From: Chromatiales bacterium
GTDB taxonomy: Bacteria; Pseudomonadota; Gammaproteobacteria; UBA6429
DNA length: 64,000 nucleotides
Assembly: GCA_027076405.1 (NCBI GenBank)
Contig: JALTJN010000177.1
Span: forward strand, 124,001-188,000
Reading direction: 5' to 3'
Positions 9,757 through 17,640 of the stretch are shown in pieces (the first letter of the stretch is position 1; each line of letters starts with the position of its first letter). The position numbers were made by a program, and so were the translations under genes. The notes under the pieces are model-generated. The model saw only the letters and a program-made list of their open reading frames with translations. It did no database searches and had not been told where the DNA came from.

Positions 9757-9784
9757 AGCCTCCCGAACTATTCGGTGAGGCAAG
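9757..9784 (-). promoter_or_regulatory. Candidate S6:S18 ribosomal leader hairpin
   Basis: On the minus strand the rpsF 5' UTR folds as GCCTC-A-CCGAA-TAG-TTCGG-GAGGC: two perfect five-base stems (9759-9763 with 9778-9782; 9764-9768 with 9772-9776) with a single unpaired A next to CCG. Known S6:S18 leaders use a hairpin with a conserved CCG element to bind the S6-S18 dimer and repress rpsF. Position about 25-50 bases upstream of the ATG fits. Confidence 0.6.
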
Positions 9785-9825
9785 GAGTTTACTGCCCCGT
9801 ATTTAGATGAGGCAGCAAGGGCGCG

Positions 9826-9854
9826 ATTTTACTGAAAAACCCAGCCAAATACAA
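9826..9854 (-). promoter_or_regulatory. rpsF promoter (sigma70-like)
   Basis: On the minus strand TTGTAT (9854-9849) and TAAAAT (9831-9826) are spaced by exactly 17 bases, about 90 bases upstream of the rpsF ATG. The predicted start would include the whole leader hairpin. Confidence 0.65.
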
Positions 9855-9865
9855 GGAAATAAAGG

Positions 9866-9920
9866 GAGATATTAACGCAGAGGACGCAAAAACAACGCCA
9901 GAACATGCGGAGAACGCAAA
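9866..9920. repeat. Intergenic GCAGAGGACGCAAA-type repeat block
   Basis: Two direct copies of a 14-base unit, GCAGAGGACGCAAA (9877-9890) and GCGGAGAACGCAAA (9907-9920), differ at two positions. The leading GAGATATTAACGCA (9866-9879) recurs exactly at 34446-34459. This resembles dispersed AACGCAGAG-type intergenic repeats of many proteobacterial genomes. Confidence 0.6.
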
Positions 9921-9997
9921 GTTTTCAAGGGGATAAATTCGGGAAGTTTCATATCACTTCTGCATGCACTTAGTGGAAATACAGTTTATCCAAAAAT

Positions 9998-10028
9998 GGA
10001 TTCCGGCTAAAAGACTGCCGGAATGACG
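9998..10028. repeat. Extragenic palindrome of the ATTCCGGC...GCCGGAAT type
   Basis: Inverted arms ATTCCGGC (10000-10007) and GCCGGAAT (10017-10024) flank a nine-base loop, with TGG before and GACGG after. This matches the widespread TGGATTCC...GGAATGACGG family of proteobacterial extragenic palindromes. It lies 9 bases from the rlmB stop codon and could serve as a transcript end. Confidence 0.65.
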
Positions 10029-10037
10029 GTGATTAAA

Positions 10038-10796
10038 CTATTTAGCTGCTGTCCGTTGTCGCACGGCCTCATAAAGACAAACTCCGGCACTCACTGAGAC
10101 ATTCAGGCTCTGAACAGTCCCAAGCATAGGCAATTTGACCAAAGAATCACAATTTTCAGCAGTTAATCGACGTAACCCTTTTCCCTCAGCGCCTAATACC
10201 AACGCCAGAGAGCCGGTTAAATCAGCCTGATAGATATCAGGCTCAGTATCAAGCGATGTTCCAATCATCCATACCCCTGATTGCTGTAAGTCTCGCATCG
10301 TACGCGCGAGATTAGTCACCTGAATAAAAGGTACCGTTTCTGCAGCGCCACAAGCGACTTTACGTACGACAGAAGTCAGTCCCGAGGCTTTATCTTTAGG
10401 TGCAATCACAGCATGAACACCTGCTGCATCGGCTGTCCGTAAACAGGCTCCAAGATTATGTGGATCCTGAACCCCGTCTAAAATAAGTAAAAAAGCCGGT
10501 TCAGTGAGATTTTCAATAAGCTGTTTTAAAGTCTTTTCATTACCAGCGGGGGTATCTTTACTCAGTGCAACAACACCCTGATGGCTTGCATTTTCACCGA
10601 CGAGCTTATCAAGTACATCTCGCTTGACCCGCTCCGGTTTGACCTTTGCATCATGAGCTAATTGTAGAATTGTTTTTGCTTTATCATCACGGCGTGAATT
10701 TTCTAACCAAACTCGGGAAACCATTTCCGGTTCGCGTTCGAGTACCGCTTTAACCGCATGTAAACCGTAGATGTAATGTGTGTTCATTGTTGCCAT
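10038..10796 (-). CDS. rlmB: 23S rRNA (guanosine-2'-O-)-methyltransferase RlmB
   Basis: SPOUT-class enzyme that 2'-O-methylates G2251 in the 23S P-loop, 252 residues. The N-terminal L30e-like substrate domain (IYGLHAVKAVLERE) is followed by the trefoil-knot motifs LDGVQDPHNLGACLRTADAAG, LVLGAEGKGLRRL and LPMLGTVQSLNVSVSAGVCLYE, which give the SAM-binding knot. It lies downstream of rnr in the same direction, as in E. coli, about 200 bases away with a palindromic repeat between. Confidence 0.97.
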   Translation of the reverse strand: MATMNTHYIYGLHAVKAVLEREPEMVSRVWLENSRRDDKAKTILQLAHDAKVKPERVKRDVLDKLVGENASHQGVVALSKDTPAGNEKTLKQLIENLTEPAFLLILDGVQDPHNLGACLRTADAAGVHAVIAPKDKASGLTSVVRKVACGAAETVPFIQVTNLARTMRDLQQSGVWMIGTSLDTEPDIYQADLTGSLALVLGAEGKGLRRLTAENCDSLVKLPMLGTVQSLNVSVSAGVCLYEAVRQRTAAK

Positions 10797-10833
10797 ATAT
10801 AAAATAAAAAATTAAGCCGGTTCAGGAAATTTT

Positions 10834-10862
10834 GTAGGTCGGCTCTTTAGGCCGACGACGCA
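10834..10862. repeat. Extragenic palindrome with GTCGGC/GCCGAC arms
   Basis: GTCGGC (10838-10843) and GCCGAC (10851-10856) form a six-base stem with a seven-base loop, in the context TGTAGG...GACGC. A related element lies at 26374-26396. The form resembles the common TGTAGGTCGG...CCGACA extragenic repeat of proteobacteria. Confidence 0.55.
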
Positions 10863-10937
10863 ATAAAAAAAGCTTCATAATATTAAATCACTCAAAGCTT
10901 AATAAAGAAAAATATAACCACGTTAGTATTCACCTTC

Positions 10938-10958
10938 AGTCTGAAGTCTGAAGTCTGA
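10938..10958. repeat. Three tandem copies of AGTCTGA
   Basis: The seven-base unit AGTCTGA is repeated exactly three times without gaps (10938-10944, 10945-10951, 10952-10958) in the rlmB-rnr spacer. A simple tandem repeat with no evident function. Confidence 0.7.
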
Positions 10959-11002
10959 CCTACTTTTTAAAACATTCCGATGCTATAACGAATGATAATA
11001 CG

Positions 11003-13510
11003 TTATTTTTTCTTCTTTTTCTCTTTGTCTTTCTTTTTCTTCTCTGCAAGACGCTTTTTAGCCTTTTTATTTAATTTTTTCTTTTTAAGCCTTATTTTTT
11101 TTCCATCCGCATCGCGTTTTTTATCTGATATTTTCTTAGCCGTAGTTTTCTTTTTCCCGCTTTTCTTTTTCTCGGTTTTCTTTTTGCTTTCTTTTTTATC
11201 AGCGGAATCTTTTTCTGCAGAGTTATTCTTGCTGCTTTTCTTATTAGTTTTCTTCTCAACAATATTTTTTTCTGACGCTGTTGTTTTCTTTTTAGATGCC
11301 GTTTTTCTTGGCGTTCTTTCAGCAGAAACCAAATCAAAATCTATTTTTTTATCTTCAAGATTCACTTTGGCAACACTGGCAACAATATGATCTCCCAAGC
11401 GAAATACCTGCCCGGTGCGTTCACCAACTAAACGATGATGTGAAGCATCAAAATGATAATAATCATGTTCCAGTGAAGTCACATGAATTAAGCCTTCAAC
11501 ATAAATTTTATCCAGTTCAACAAAAAGACCAAAGCCGGTAACACTGGTGATCGTTCCTTCAAAGACTTCACCCACTTTATCCATCATAAACTCACACTTG
11601 AGCCAGTCAACAGCATCACGTGTTGCTTCATCGGCACGACGTTCTGTTTGTGAACAATGTTCACCAAAACTGCGCATGGTATTTTCAGTGTAAGAATAAC
11701 TCGCCGTGTCACCACCACGAACGATATGACGAATACCACGATGTACTAGCAAGTCGGGATAACGACGAATAGGAGAAGTAAAATGTGCGTAAGCTTCATG
11801 TGCCAACCCAAAGTGGCCATTATTATCCGGGGTATAAACAGCTTGCTGCAAACTACGCAACAAAACCGTTTGTATTAAATGCATATCAGGTCGGTCCTGA
11901 ATGGATGCCAGTAATTCTGCATAATCACCCGGCTGCGGATTTTCACCGCCCCCCAAAGTTAAACCTACTTCAGCTAAAAACTCTTTTAAACCTTCTATTT
12001 TAGCTTCTTTTGGACTTCCATGAACGCGGTATAACGCAGGAATGTTATTTTTAAGCAGGAATTTAGCCGCACTAACATTAGCCAAGATCATAAATTCTTC
12101 AATCAGCTTATGAGCATCATTGCGAACTAAAGGAATAATTTTATCTATTTTTCTGTCTTTACCAAAAACAATACGTGTTTCAGTAGTATCAAAATCAATC
12201 GCCCCTCTTTTCTTGCGACGTTTTAACAGGACATTAAACAACCCGTGCATATCTAATAATTGCGATACAAAATCTTTATATTCGGTACGTAACTCACTAT
12301 TCTTGTTTTCAATAATTTCAGCAACTTTAGTATAAGTGAAACGACAATGCGAACGCATTACACCTTCGAAGAAGTTAAAAGATACTACCTTGCCCTTTTT
12401 ATCCAGCTGCATGTCACAGACCATGCATAAGCGATCAACATCCGGGTTAAGCGAACATAGACCATTTGATAAGACTTCCGGCAACATCGGGATAACGCGC
12501 TCGGGGAAATAAACCGAGGTACCACGTTCATAAGCTTCTTTATCTAATGCAGAATTCATTTCAACATAATGAGAAACATCAGCAATCGCAACCAGCAAAC
12601 GCCAGCCTTTATCATTTGGCTCGACGTAAACAGCATCATCAAAGTCACGCGCATCTTCACCATCTATTGTCACCAAAGGTAAGTCACGAATATCGATACG
12701 GCCTTTCTGGTTTTTTGCTTCTTCAGGTACTTCCGGCGTTAAATTTTTAATTTCAGCTTCAACGTCATTCGACCAGTTAGTGGCAATACCGTGTGAACGC
12801 ATAGCAATATCAATTTCCATACCCGCCGCCATATGATCGCCGAGTACTTCAACCACTTTACCTACAGCCTGACGATGTCGAGTTGGTTCTTCGACAATCT
12901 CAACTGAGACAATCTGGCCATGATGAGCATTACCAATATTTTCCTGTGGCACTAATACGTCATTACTGATGCGTTTATTGTCGGCAACAACATAACCAAC
13001 ACCACTTTCAATAAACAAACGTCCAACAATAAAAAGATTGGCACGTTCAAGCACTTCTACCAAAGCTCCTTCACGACGACCTTTTCGGTCAATACCGGAA
13101 ATTCGAACAATGGCTTTATCACCATGAAATAAACGACGCATTTGAAAAGCTGTTAGAAATAAATCATCACTTCCATCTTCAGGACAAAGAAAACCGAAGC
13201 CATCTGCATGCCCTATTACCCGCCCGGTAATCAGGTCCATTTTACTGATCAGCGCATATTCTTTTTTGCGCGTAAACATTAACTGGCCATCACGCTCCAT
13301 CGCACGTAAACGCCGGCGTAAAGCTTCAATCCCATTTTCGTTATCAGACAGACCTAATAAATCCGTAATTGCCATTCGATCAAGCGGTTTTCCCGCTTCT
13401 TCAAGTTTTTCAAGGATATATTCACGACTGGGGATAGGGTTGTCATATTTGCTCGACTCACGTTTGGCGTGTGGATCAATAATGTTTTTATTCTCTGTAC
13501 TATCTGTCAT
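11003..13510 (-). CDS. rnr: Ribonuclease R
   Basis: Processive 3'-5' exoribonuclease that degrades structured RNA, 835 residues. Order: N-terminal HTH (about 25-90, PLDRMAITDLLGL), cold-shock OB domains, the RNB catalytic domain with TIDGEDARDFDDAVYVE (metal-binding aspartates) near residue 290, S1 domain (GEVFEGTITSVTGFGLFVEL), then an unusually long Lys-rich tail of about 90 residues. Basic tails are normal for RNase R and aid RNA or ribosome binding; this one is almost pure Lys with Ser, Asp and Glu, ending in a Lys run. It reads away from tRNA-Leu and is followed by rlmB. Confidence 0.97.
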   Translation of the reverse strand: MTDSTENKNIIDPHAKRESSKYDNPIPSREYILEKLEEAGKPLDRMAITDLLGLSDNENGIEALRRRLRAMERDGQLMFTRKKEYALISKMDLITGRVIGHADGFGFLCPEDGSDDLFLTAFQMRRLFHGDKAIVRISGIDRKGRREGALVEVLERANLFIVGRLFIESGVGYVVADNKRISNDVLVPQENIGNAHHGQIVSVEIVEEPTRHRQAVGKVVEVLGDHMAAGMEIDIAMRSHGIATNWSNDVEAEIKNLTPEVPEEAKNQKGRIDIRDLPLVTIDGEDARDFDDAVYVEPNDKGWRLLVAIADVSHYVEMNSALDKEAYERGTSVYFPERVIPMLPEVLSNGLCSLNPDVDRLCMVCDMQLDKKGKVVSFNFFEGVMRSHCRFTYTKVAEIIENKNSELRTEYKDFVSQLLDMHGLFNVLLKRRKKRGAIDFDTTETRIVFGKDRKIDKIIPLVRNDAHKLIEEFMILANVSAAKFLLKNNIPALYRVHGSPKEAKIEGLKEFLAEVGLTLGGGENPQPGDYAELLASIQDRPDMHLIQTVLLRSLQQAVYTPDNNGHFGLAHEAYAHFTSPIRRYPDLLVHRGIRHIVRGGDTASYSYTENTMRSFGEHCSQTERRADEATRDAVDWLKCEFMMDKVGEVFEGTITSVTGFGLFVELDKIYVEGLIHVTSLEHDYYHFDASHHRLVGERTGQVFRLGDHIVASVAKVNLEDKKIDFDLVSAERTPRKTASKKKTTASEKNIVEKKTNKKSSKNNSAEKDSADKKESKKKTEKKKSGKKKTTAKKISDKKRDADGKKIRLKKKKLNKKAKKRLAEKKKKDKEKKKKK

Positions 13511-13636
13511 GTGTATACGGTATCTTGTGTAATGTTAATAATTAAAGGGGGAAATATTGATTTTTATAGCCTTATTTTACTACAAAAAGCAATATGATGT
13601 TGAACTATAGAGAAATCAACATGCAAAACTGAATGT

Positions 13637-13665
13637 TTGACATCATCCGGTACTGCCGGTAAAGT
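13637..13665 (+). promoter_or_regulatory. Promoter of tRNA-Leu
   Basis: A perfect TTGACA (13637-13642), a 17-base spacer and TAAAGT (13660-13665) predict a start near 13672, about 20 bases before the tRNA. GC-rich bases after the -10 (GCGGGCTC) could act as a stringent-type discriminator. Confidence 0.65.
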
Positions 13666-13693
13666 TTGCGGGCTCAGAAATCAGCTCATCTTT

Positions 13694-13780
13694 GCCGAGG
13701 TGGCGGAATTGGTAGACGCGCTAGCTTCAGGTGCTAGTGGCCGTAAGGTCGTGCGAGTTCAAGTCTCGCTCTCGGCACCA
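13694..13780 (+). tRNA. tRNA-Leu(CAG)
   Basis: An 87-base tRNA with encoded CCA. The acceptor arm GCCGAGG pairs with TCTCGGC (one G-U). The anticodon stem CTAGC/GCTAG encloses loop TTCAGGT, giving anticodon CAG at 13728-13730. A long variable arm (TGGCCGTAAGGTCGT region), typical of class II Leu tRNA, and the T arm with GTTCAAGTC follow. It sits on the plus strand between the divergent rnr and the convergent signalling gene, whose stop begins only four bases after the CCA. This is the left boundary of the signalling island. Confidence 0.97.
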
Positions 13781-13783
13781 TTA

Positions 13784-15448
13784 TTAAAGTTTATATAAAA
13801 CAGTTAAAGCATTACCCTCTTCCGAGATTATGACTTTCTCACTAAAACTCCGAATAATCTCAAGCCCCCGCCCATGTAATAAATCATCTGATTTTTCTAT
13901 GCTTTTACTGCTGTAACCCTGACCACTATCCCGAACATCAATTTTAATAAAATTTTCGTTACTTTCCACATAAAAACTAAAATCAAAATGAATTGATGCT
14001 TCTTCTAGCCCCAAAAGAGCTTTATCACGCCTTTTATAGTATTCAACAAAACCTTTATCATTAACTTTATCAGCACTTTGTATACCTAAAATCCCGTGAT
14101 CAAGTGAATTTGCATATATCTCAAATAACAAAACATACAGCACTCCTTTATGTCTGGATACACACGGCATAGCACACAAAAAATTAGTTAAATTTTTAAC
14201 AGGATCGGAACTTCGCATATCATCCACAGATAAAGAAACAGAAGTCTGCCATGACAAAGGATATTTCTGACAATGACCAGGTTTATTTTCTATTTTTACC
14301 GGTACCCGACAACAGGTTAGCTCAACAAGAGTAATATCATCATTTTGATTTTCATCACCAGTGAATTCATTTAATTTATTAAGAACCGTTTTAAAGCGAA
14401 CATCTTTACCTAAAACCAATGTATGCTTAAGTCGTTCATCGCCAAACTGTTCTCCTTGCAGATTTTTAGCCTCAATAACTCCATCACTATAAAGATAAAT
14501 TTTATCGTTTTGACTAATATTAAAAACTTGTACTGCCGAGTCAAAATCATCATCATTTAAAATCCCAAGCGGCATATGTTGTGAGTGAATAATATGTTTT
14601 AGTTCTCCAAACTCGTTAAAACAATAATTTTCGGGCATTCCACCCATCCAGACGGACATATTTTCGCAACTTGCACTCATCTCGATAAGTGTGGCAGTAA
14701 AAAACATGCCGGGGGGCATTAATTTATGAAGTTGATGATTAATTTCATGAGCTATATCTCCAACTGCAGCAGACTCCGATACCATTTTAAAAAATATCAT
14801 AGCAACAGGCAGAGTCCCCATAGCAGCAGATAAACCGTGCCCAGAGAAATCCCCCAATATCATATAAAGACCTCCTCGTGGAGCCTGCTCAACGAGTAAC
14901 AGATCTCCATTAAAAGCAGACATTGATGACATATGATATTGAATAATATTTTTATCGAGAAAACTTTGCTTGATTGCATTTTCAAAAAAATATTCTATTA
15001 AGTTCTGTTCATGCGTTAAATGATGATTGTGGCTCGTTAATAAGTTGTTTTTTTCATTTAATTGTTGAGTTAATTCTCTAATACGCAAATGAGCATTAAT
15101 TTTTGATGCTAACACTTCAACATTAAACGGTTTACTAATAAAATCATCACCACCTGCGGCTAATGCTGTCGTTAATGAATCTTCAGAGCTTAAGGCTGTA
15201 ACAAAAATAATGGGCACAAAATCATCTCCCATTTTAGCCTTTATTAATGTTGTCGCCTCACGACCATCCATGTCTGGCATCATAATATCCATTAATATAA
15301 GATCAGGCTTCTCTTTGTCATACTGGATAATCGCAGCACTACCATTTGCAGCCTCAATGATTTCATATCCACCTAAAGCCTGTAATGTTTGTCTTAATAG
15401 TGCACGATTAGTAATTATATCATCGACTATGAGTATTTTTTTTATCAT
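13784..15448 (-). CDS. Response regulator with PP2C phosphatase and RsbW-like kinase domains (HsbR/CrsR-type)
   Basis: A 554-residue partner-switching regulator. Residues 1-125 are a receiver (LIVDD; phospho-Asp D54 in LILMDIMMPDMDG; KPF lysine region). After a coiled linker comes a SpoIIE/PP2C phosphatase (about 165-375, GDFSGHGLSAAMG, YLYSDGVIEAKN, QNDDITLVEL). The C-terminus is a GHKL anti-sigma-like kinase (LLFEIYANSLDHGIL N-box, DVRDSGQGYS, GRGLEII). The same three-domain order is known from HsbR (Pseudomonas) and CrsR (Shewanella), which switch the phosphorylation of a STAS antagonist. It overlaps the STAS gene by one base, so the pair is coupled. The controlled sigma factor or target is not in the window. 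Confidence 0.88.
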   Translation of the reverse strand: MIKKILIVDDIITNRALLRQTLQALGGYEIIEAANGSAAIIQYDKEKPDLILMDIMMPDMDGREATTLIKAKMGDDFVPIIFVTALSSEDSLTTALAAGGDDFISKPFNVEVLASKINAHLRIRELTQQLNEKNNLLTSHNHHLTHEQNLIEYFFENAIKQSFLDKNIIQYHMSSMSAFNGDLLLVEQAPRGGLYMILGDFSGHGLSAAMGTLPVAMIFFKMVSESAAVGDIAHEINHQLHKLMPPGMFFTATLIEMSASCENMSVWMGGMPENYCFNEFGELKHIIHSQHMPLGILNDDDFDSAVQVFNISQNDKIYLYSDGVIEAKNLQGEQFGDERLKHTLVLGKDVRFKTVLNKLNEFTGDENQNDDITLVELTCCRVPVKIENKPGHCQKYPLSWQTSVSLSVDDMRSSDPVKNLTNFLCAMPCVSRHKGVLYVLLFEIYANSLDHGILGIQSADKVNDKGFVEYYKRRDKALLGLEEASIHFDFSFYVESNENFIKIDVRDSGQGYSSKSIEKSDDLLHGRGLEIIRSFSEKVIISEEGNALTVLYKL

Positions 15449-15753
15449 TAAATATTAAATTTCTTTTCAAAGTTGGTAATATGAAAAATTTTCCTCACTA
15501 CATCATTACAGTTAATAATTTTAATATCTTTATCCTGCTTACCCAGATCGGCTTGCATATTAAGCAACATACCTAAAGCTGAACTATCTACTGTTAGTGT
15601 TTTTCTAAGATCAATAACGATTTCTTTATCTTGTAACACATCAACATCACTGTATGACTTTCTAAACTCATGCAATAAAGAAAAATTAAAGTCACCCTCA
15701 ATATATATTGTAAAGACAGTGTTTTCATTTGAAAACATCGTGGTAATTTTCAT
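15448..15753 (-). CDS. STAS-domain anti-anti-sigma factor (HsbA/CrsA/RsbV-like)
   Basis: A 101-residue single STAS domain. The phosphorylation site motif is present as VDSSALGMLL (D56, S57, S58), where the serine after the Asp is phosphorylated in the RsbV/SpoIIAA family. IVIDLRKT forms the preceding strand. Its stop overlaps the start of the phosphatase-kinase gene by one base, and it lies 22 bases after the lone receiver. The expected cycle is phosphorylation by the GHKL domain and dephosphorylation by the PP2C domain of its neighbour; the final target is inferred, not seen. Confidence 0.87.
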   Translation of the reverse strand: MKITTMFSNENTVFTIYIEGDFNFSLLHEFRKSYSDVDVLQDKEIVIDLRKTLTVDSSALGMLLNMQADLGKQDKDIKIINCNDVVRKIFHITNFEKKFNI

Positions 15754-15775
15754 ACTTACACCTTTTTATATTTTA

Positions 15776-16153
15776 TTATATTACATCACTTACTATTTCG
15801 ATTAATTTAGCGATATCCATTGGCTTTGTTACATAACTTACAAAACCAGCCTCTAAAGCAGCATCAACATCCTGTTGTGAAATATCTCCACTAATTGCAA
15901 TTACCGGAATATTATCAAAATCATGATTACCCTTAATTTTTTCAAGAACCTCATACCCAGTCATAGATGGCATATTAATATCCATCAATATAAGATGTAT
16001 TGAGTTATTCATTAAAATATCAATCACTTTTTCCGGTTCAGTAGTATCAATAATGTTATGATAACCATGAAAATTTAATATTTTACTTAACAATAAAATA
16101 TTCGCCTGTTCATCATCAACAATTAAAATACAGTTTTCATTATTGCTATTCAT
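15776..16153 (-). CDS. Single-domain response regulator
   Basis: A 125-residue stand-alone receiver: acidic pocket IVDDE, phospho-Asp D58 in LILMDINMPSMTG, switch Thr/Ser position as VIAISGD, and lysine in YVTKPMD. I start at ATG 16153 (MNSNNEN), which overlaps the end of the decayed kinase gene by eight bases; an upstream in-frame start would add 11 unlikely residues. With its coupled kinase broken, it has either lost its donor or is served by the intact hybrid kinase at 17641. Confidence 0.85.
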   Translation of the reverse strand: MNSNNENCILIVDDEQANILLLSKILNFHGYHNIIDTTEPEKVIDILMNNSIHLILMDINMPSMTGYEVLEKIKGNHDFDNIPVIAISGDISQQDVDAALEAGFVSYVTKPMDIAKLIEIVSDVI

Positions 16154-17533
16154 TATTGTTACCTGTATTAGCCATTTTAAGTTCAACCCAGAAGGTACTA
16201 TCTTCGTTTACTTTAGTTTCAACCTTAATATTACCACCCATTATATCAACCAATTCTTTTGTAATTGTTAACCCTATTCCTGTACCTTCAATATCCTCTT
16301 CTACATTAAAGCGTTCAAATGGCTCAAACAACTTACCCAGTGATTCCGCGCTTATTCCAATACCAGTATCAGATATGCCTATTCTTAAAACATCATTTAC
16401 AACTTCATACCTGATTATGATTTCTCAATTATCTTTATTGTATTTAACCGCGTTTTTTAACAAATTAAGCATAACTTGTTTTAATCTAACTGGTTCTGCG
16501 ATAACCAGAGAATTATTTATACCAACATTATTAACGTCAACCGTACTCAGTTTGATCTTTTCTTGCCCTGACTCAATCTCTGACAAATTTAAAACATCAT
16601 TAATCAATATTAAAATATGATTTCCTGCTTTAAGAATATCATTAATATTTTTCTTTTGTTTTTCTTCAAGATTTTCTCCTGTCAGAATCAACAGCTGTCC
16701 AAACCCAAGAATAGCATTTAAGGGAGTTCTTAACTCATGACTCATTCGCGATAAAAACTCGGATTTTGCCTGACTTATTTTTTCTACCATTAAAATTTCT
16801 TTTTGTAACACTACGTTTTTTCAGTATATATTTTTTTATTTTAGATAACGAATAAACATAACTATAGAAACAACACCGAGCAACCAAACCATAATATGAC
16901 CAAGTCATAAATTAACACCGGCATGCTTGCTGTTTTCCATATATTTTTCTAATGAAATTGCAACACCTACTCCACCTCTAAGGTCACCAATCTTAAACCC
17001 AAGATAATCATGACATTTCATACAACTTTGCTCCATATACATTGGGTGCATGTAACGTAGATAAGGCTTGCCATTTATTAAATCCACTTCAGTGATTTCT
17101 TTTACACCTTTGTCGAATTTATCCAGAGCCTTCAATTCCCATTCATCCGGGGCATTTATCAGGTTCAGATAAACCCGACCTGTTATTTTTCTTTCACTCC
17201 ATATAATTCGGCATATTCATTCATCATTTGTCTTAACATGTAAGCTGGATTCATTAAGGTTAATTTTTTTCCTTTTGTTGTTACTACGTCCCTGTCCGGA
17301 ATGTGCGCCAACGCAGGATTTGGAGGCGTACGTTCATCTGGAGTGACATATACACCACCATGACGCGAACCCCATAAACGAAAATCCTGATCTTTATTAA
17401 AATCTTCCTGTGCTGCAACTGTTGCCTGCTGAATTATGTGACTTTGATTATCTATAATATTCCAGCTTAATGAGACCGCAACCAATATTGTCCAAACAAT
17501 AACAAAAATAAAATTTGTATTTTTCACAATCAT
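16146..17533 (-). pseudogene. Decayed histidine kinase with c-type-haem Tll0287-like (DUF3365) sensor
   Basis: Conceptual joining gives a membrane sensor kinase: an N-terminal transmembrane helix (NFIFVIVWTILVAVSLSW), a DUF3365/Tll0287-like sensor (FRLWGSRHGGVYVTPDERT; haem motif CMKCH near 17020), a second membrane helix, HisKA (FLSRMSHELRTPLNAI) and HATPase (GTGIGLTITKELV). Lesions: a frameshift at the T run 17186-17190 (one base missing); in-frame stops TGA 16905-16907, TAA 16836-16838, TGA 16821-16823 and TGA 16425-16427. Alignment with the intact neighbour kinase suggests the last replaces Gly in the NG of KYN..NG. Catalytic residues survive between lesions, so decay looks recent. Confidence 0.88.
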
Positions 17534-17640
17534 TTAACAATCTCTAACTGAAGTAAAACCACATAAATTATTTTCAGATTTATAATAGTTAACCCATAAT
17601 TATTGTTTAAATCAGAACCAATTTTTATTGCACTTTTAGA

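Larger units (their letters stand above)
9737..10037. other. Intergenic stretch rpsF-rlmB: promoter, leader and repeats
   Basis: About 300 bases with no protein gene. From the rpsF side it holds the leader hairpin (9759-9782), the rpsF promoter (9826-9854), a short repeat block (9866-9920) and an extragenic palindrome just before the rlmB stop (9998-10028). The last may act as the rlmB transcript end. Confidence 0.6.

Noticed and set aside
10992..11390. Plus-strand frame of mostly Phe, Leu and Ser residues
   Set aside because: It is the reverse complement of the Lys-rich tail of RNase R; composition artefact.
16425..16427. Reassigned or recoded TGA (Gly or selenocysteine), since several premature stops fall where Gly is expected
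   Set aside because: TAA and TAG stops and frameshifts occur in the same genes, dnaB ends in a normal TGA overlapping the alr ATG, and housekeeping genes have no internal TGA. Plain decay explains it.
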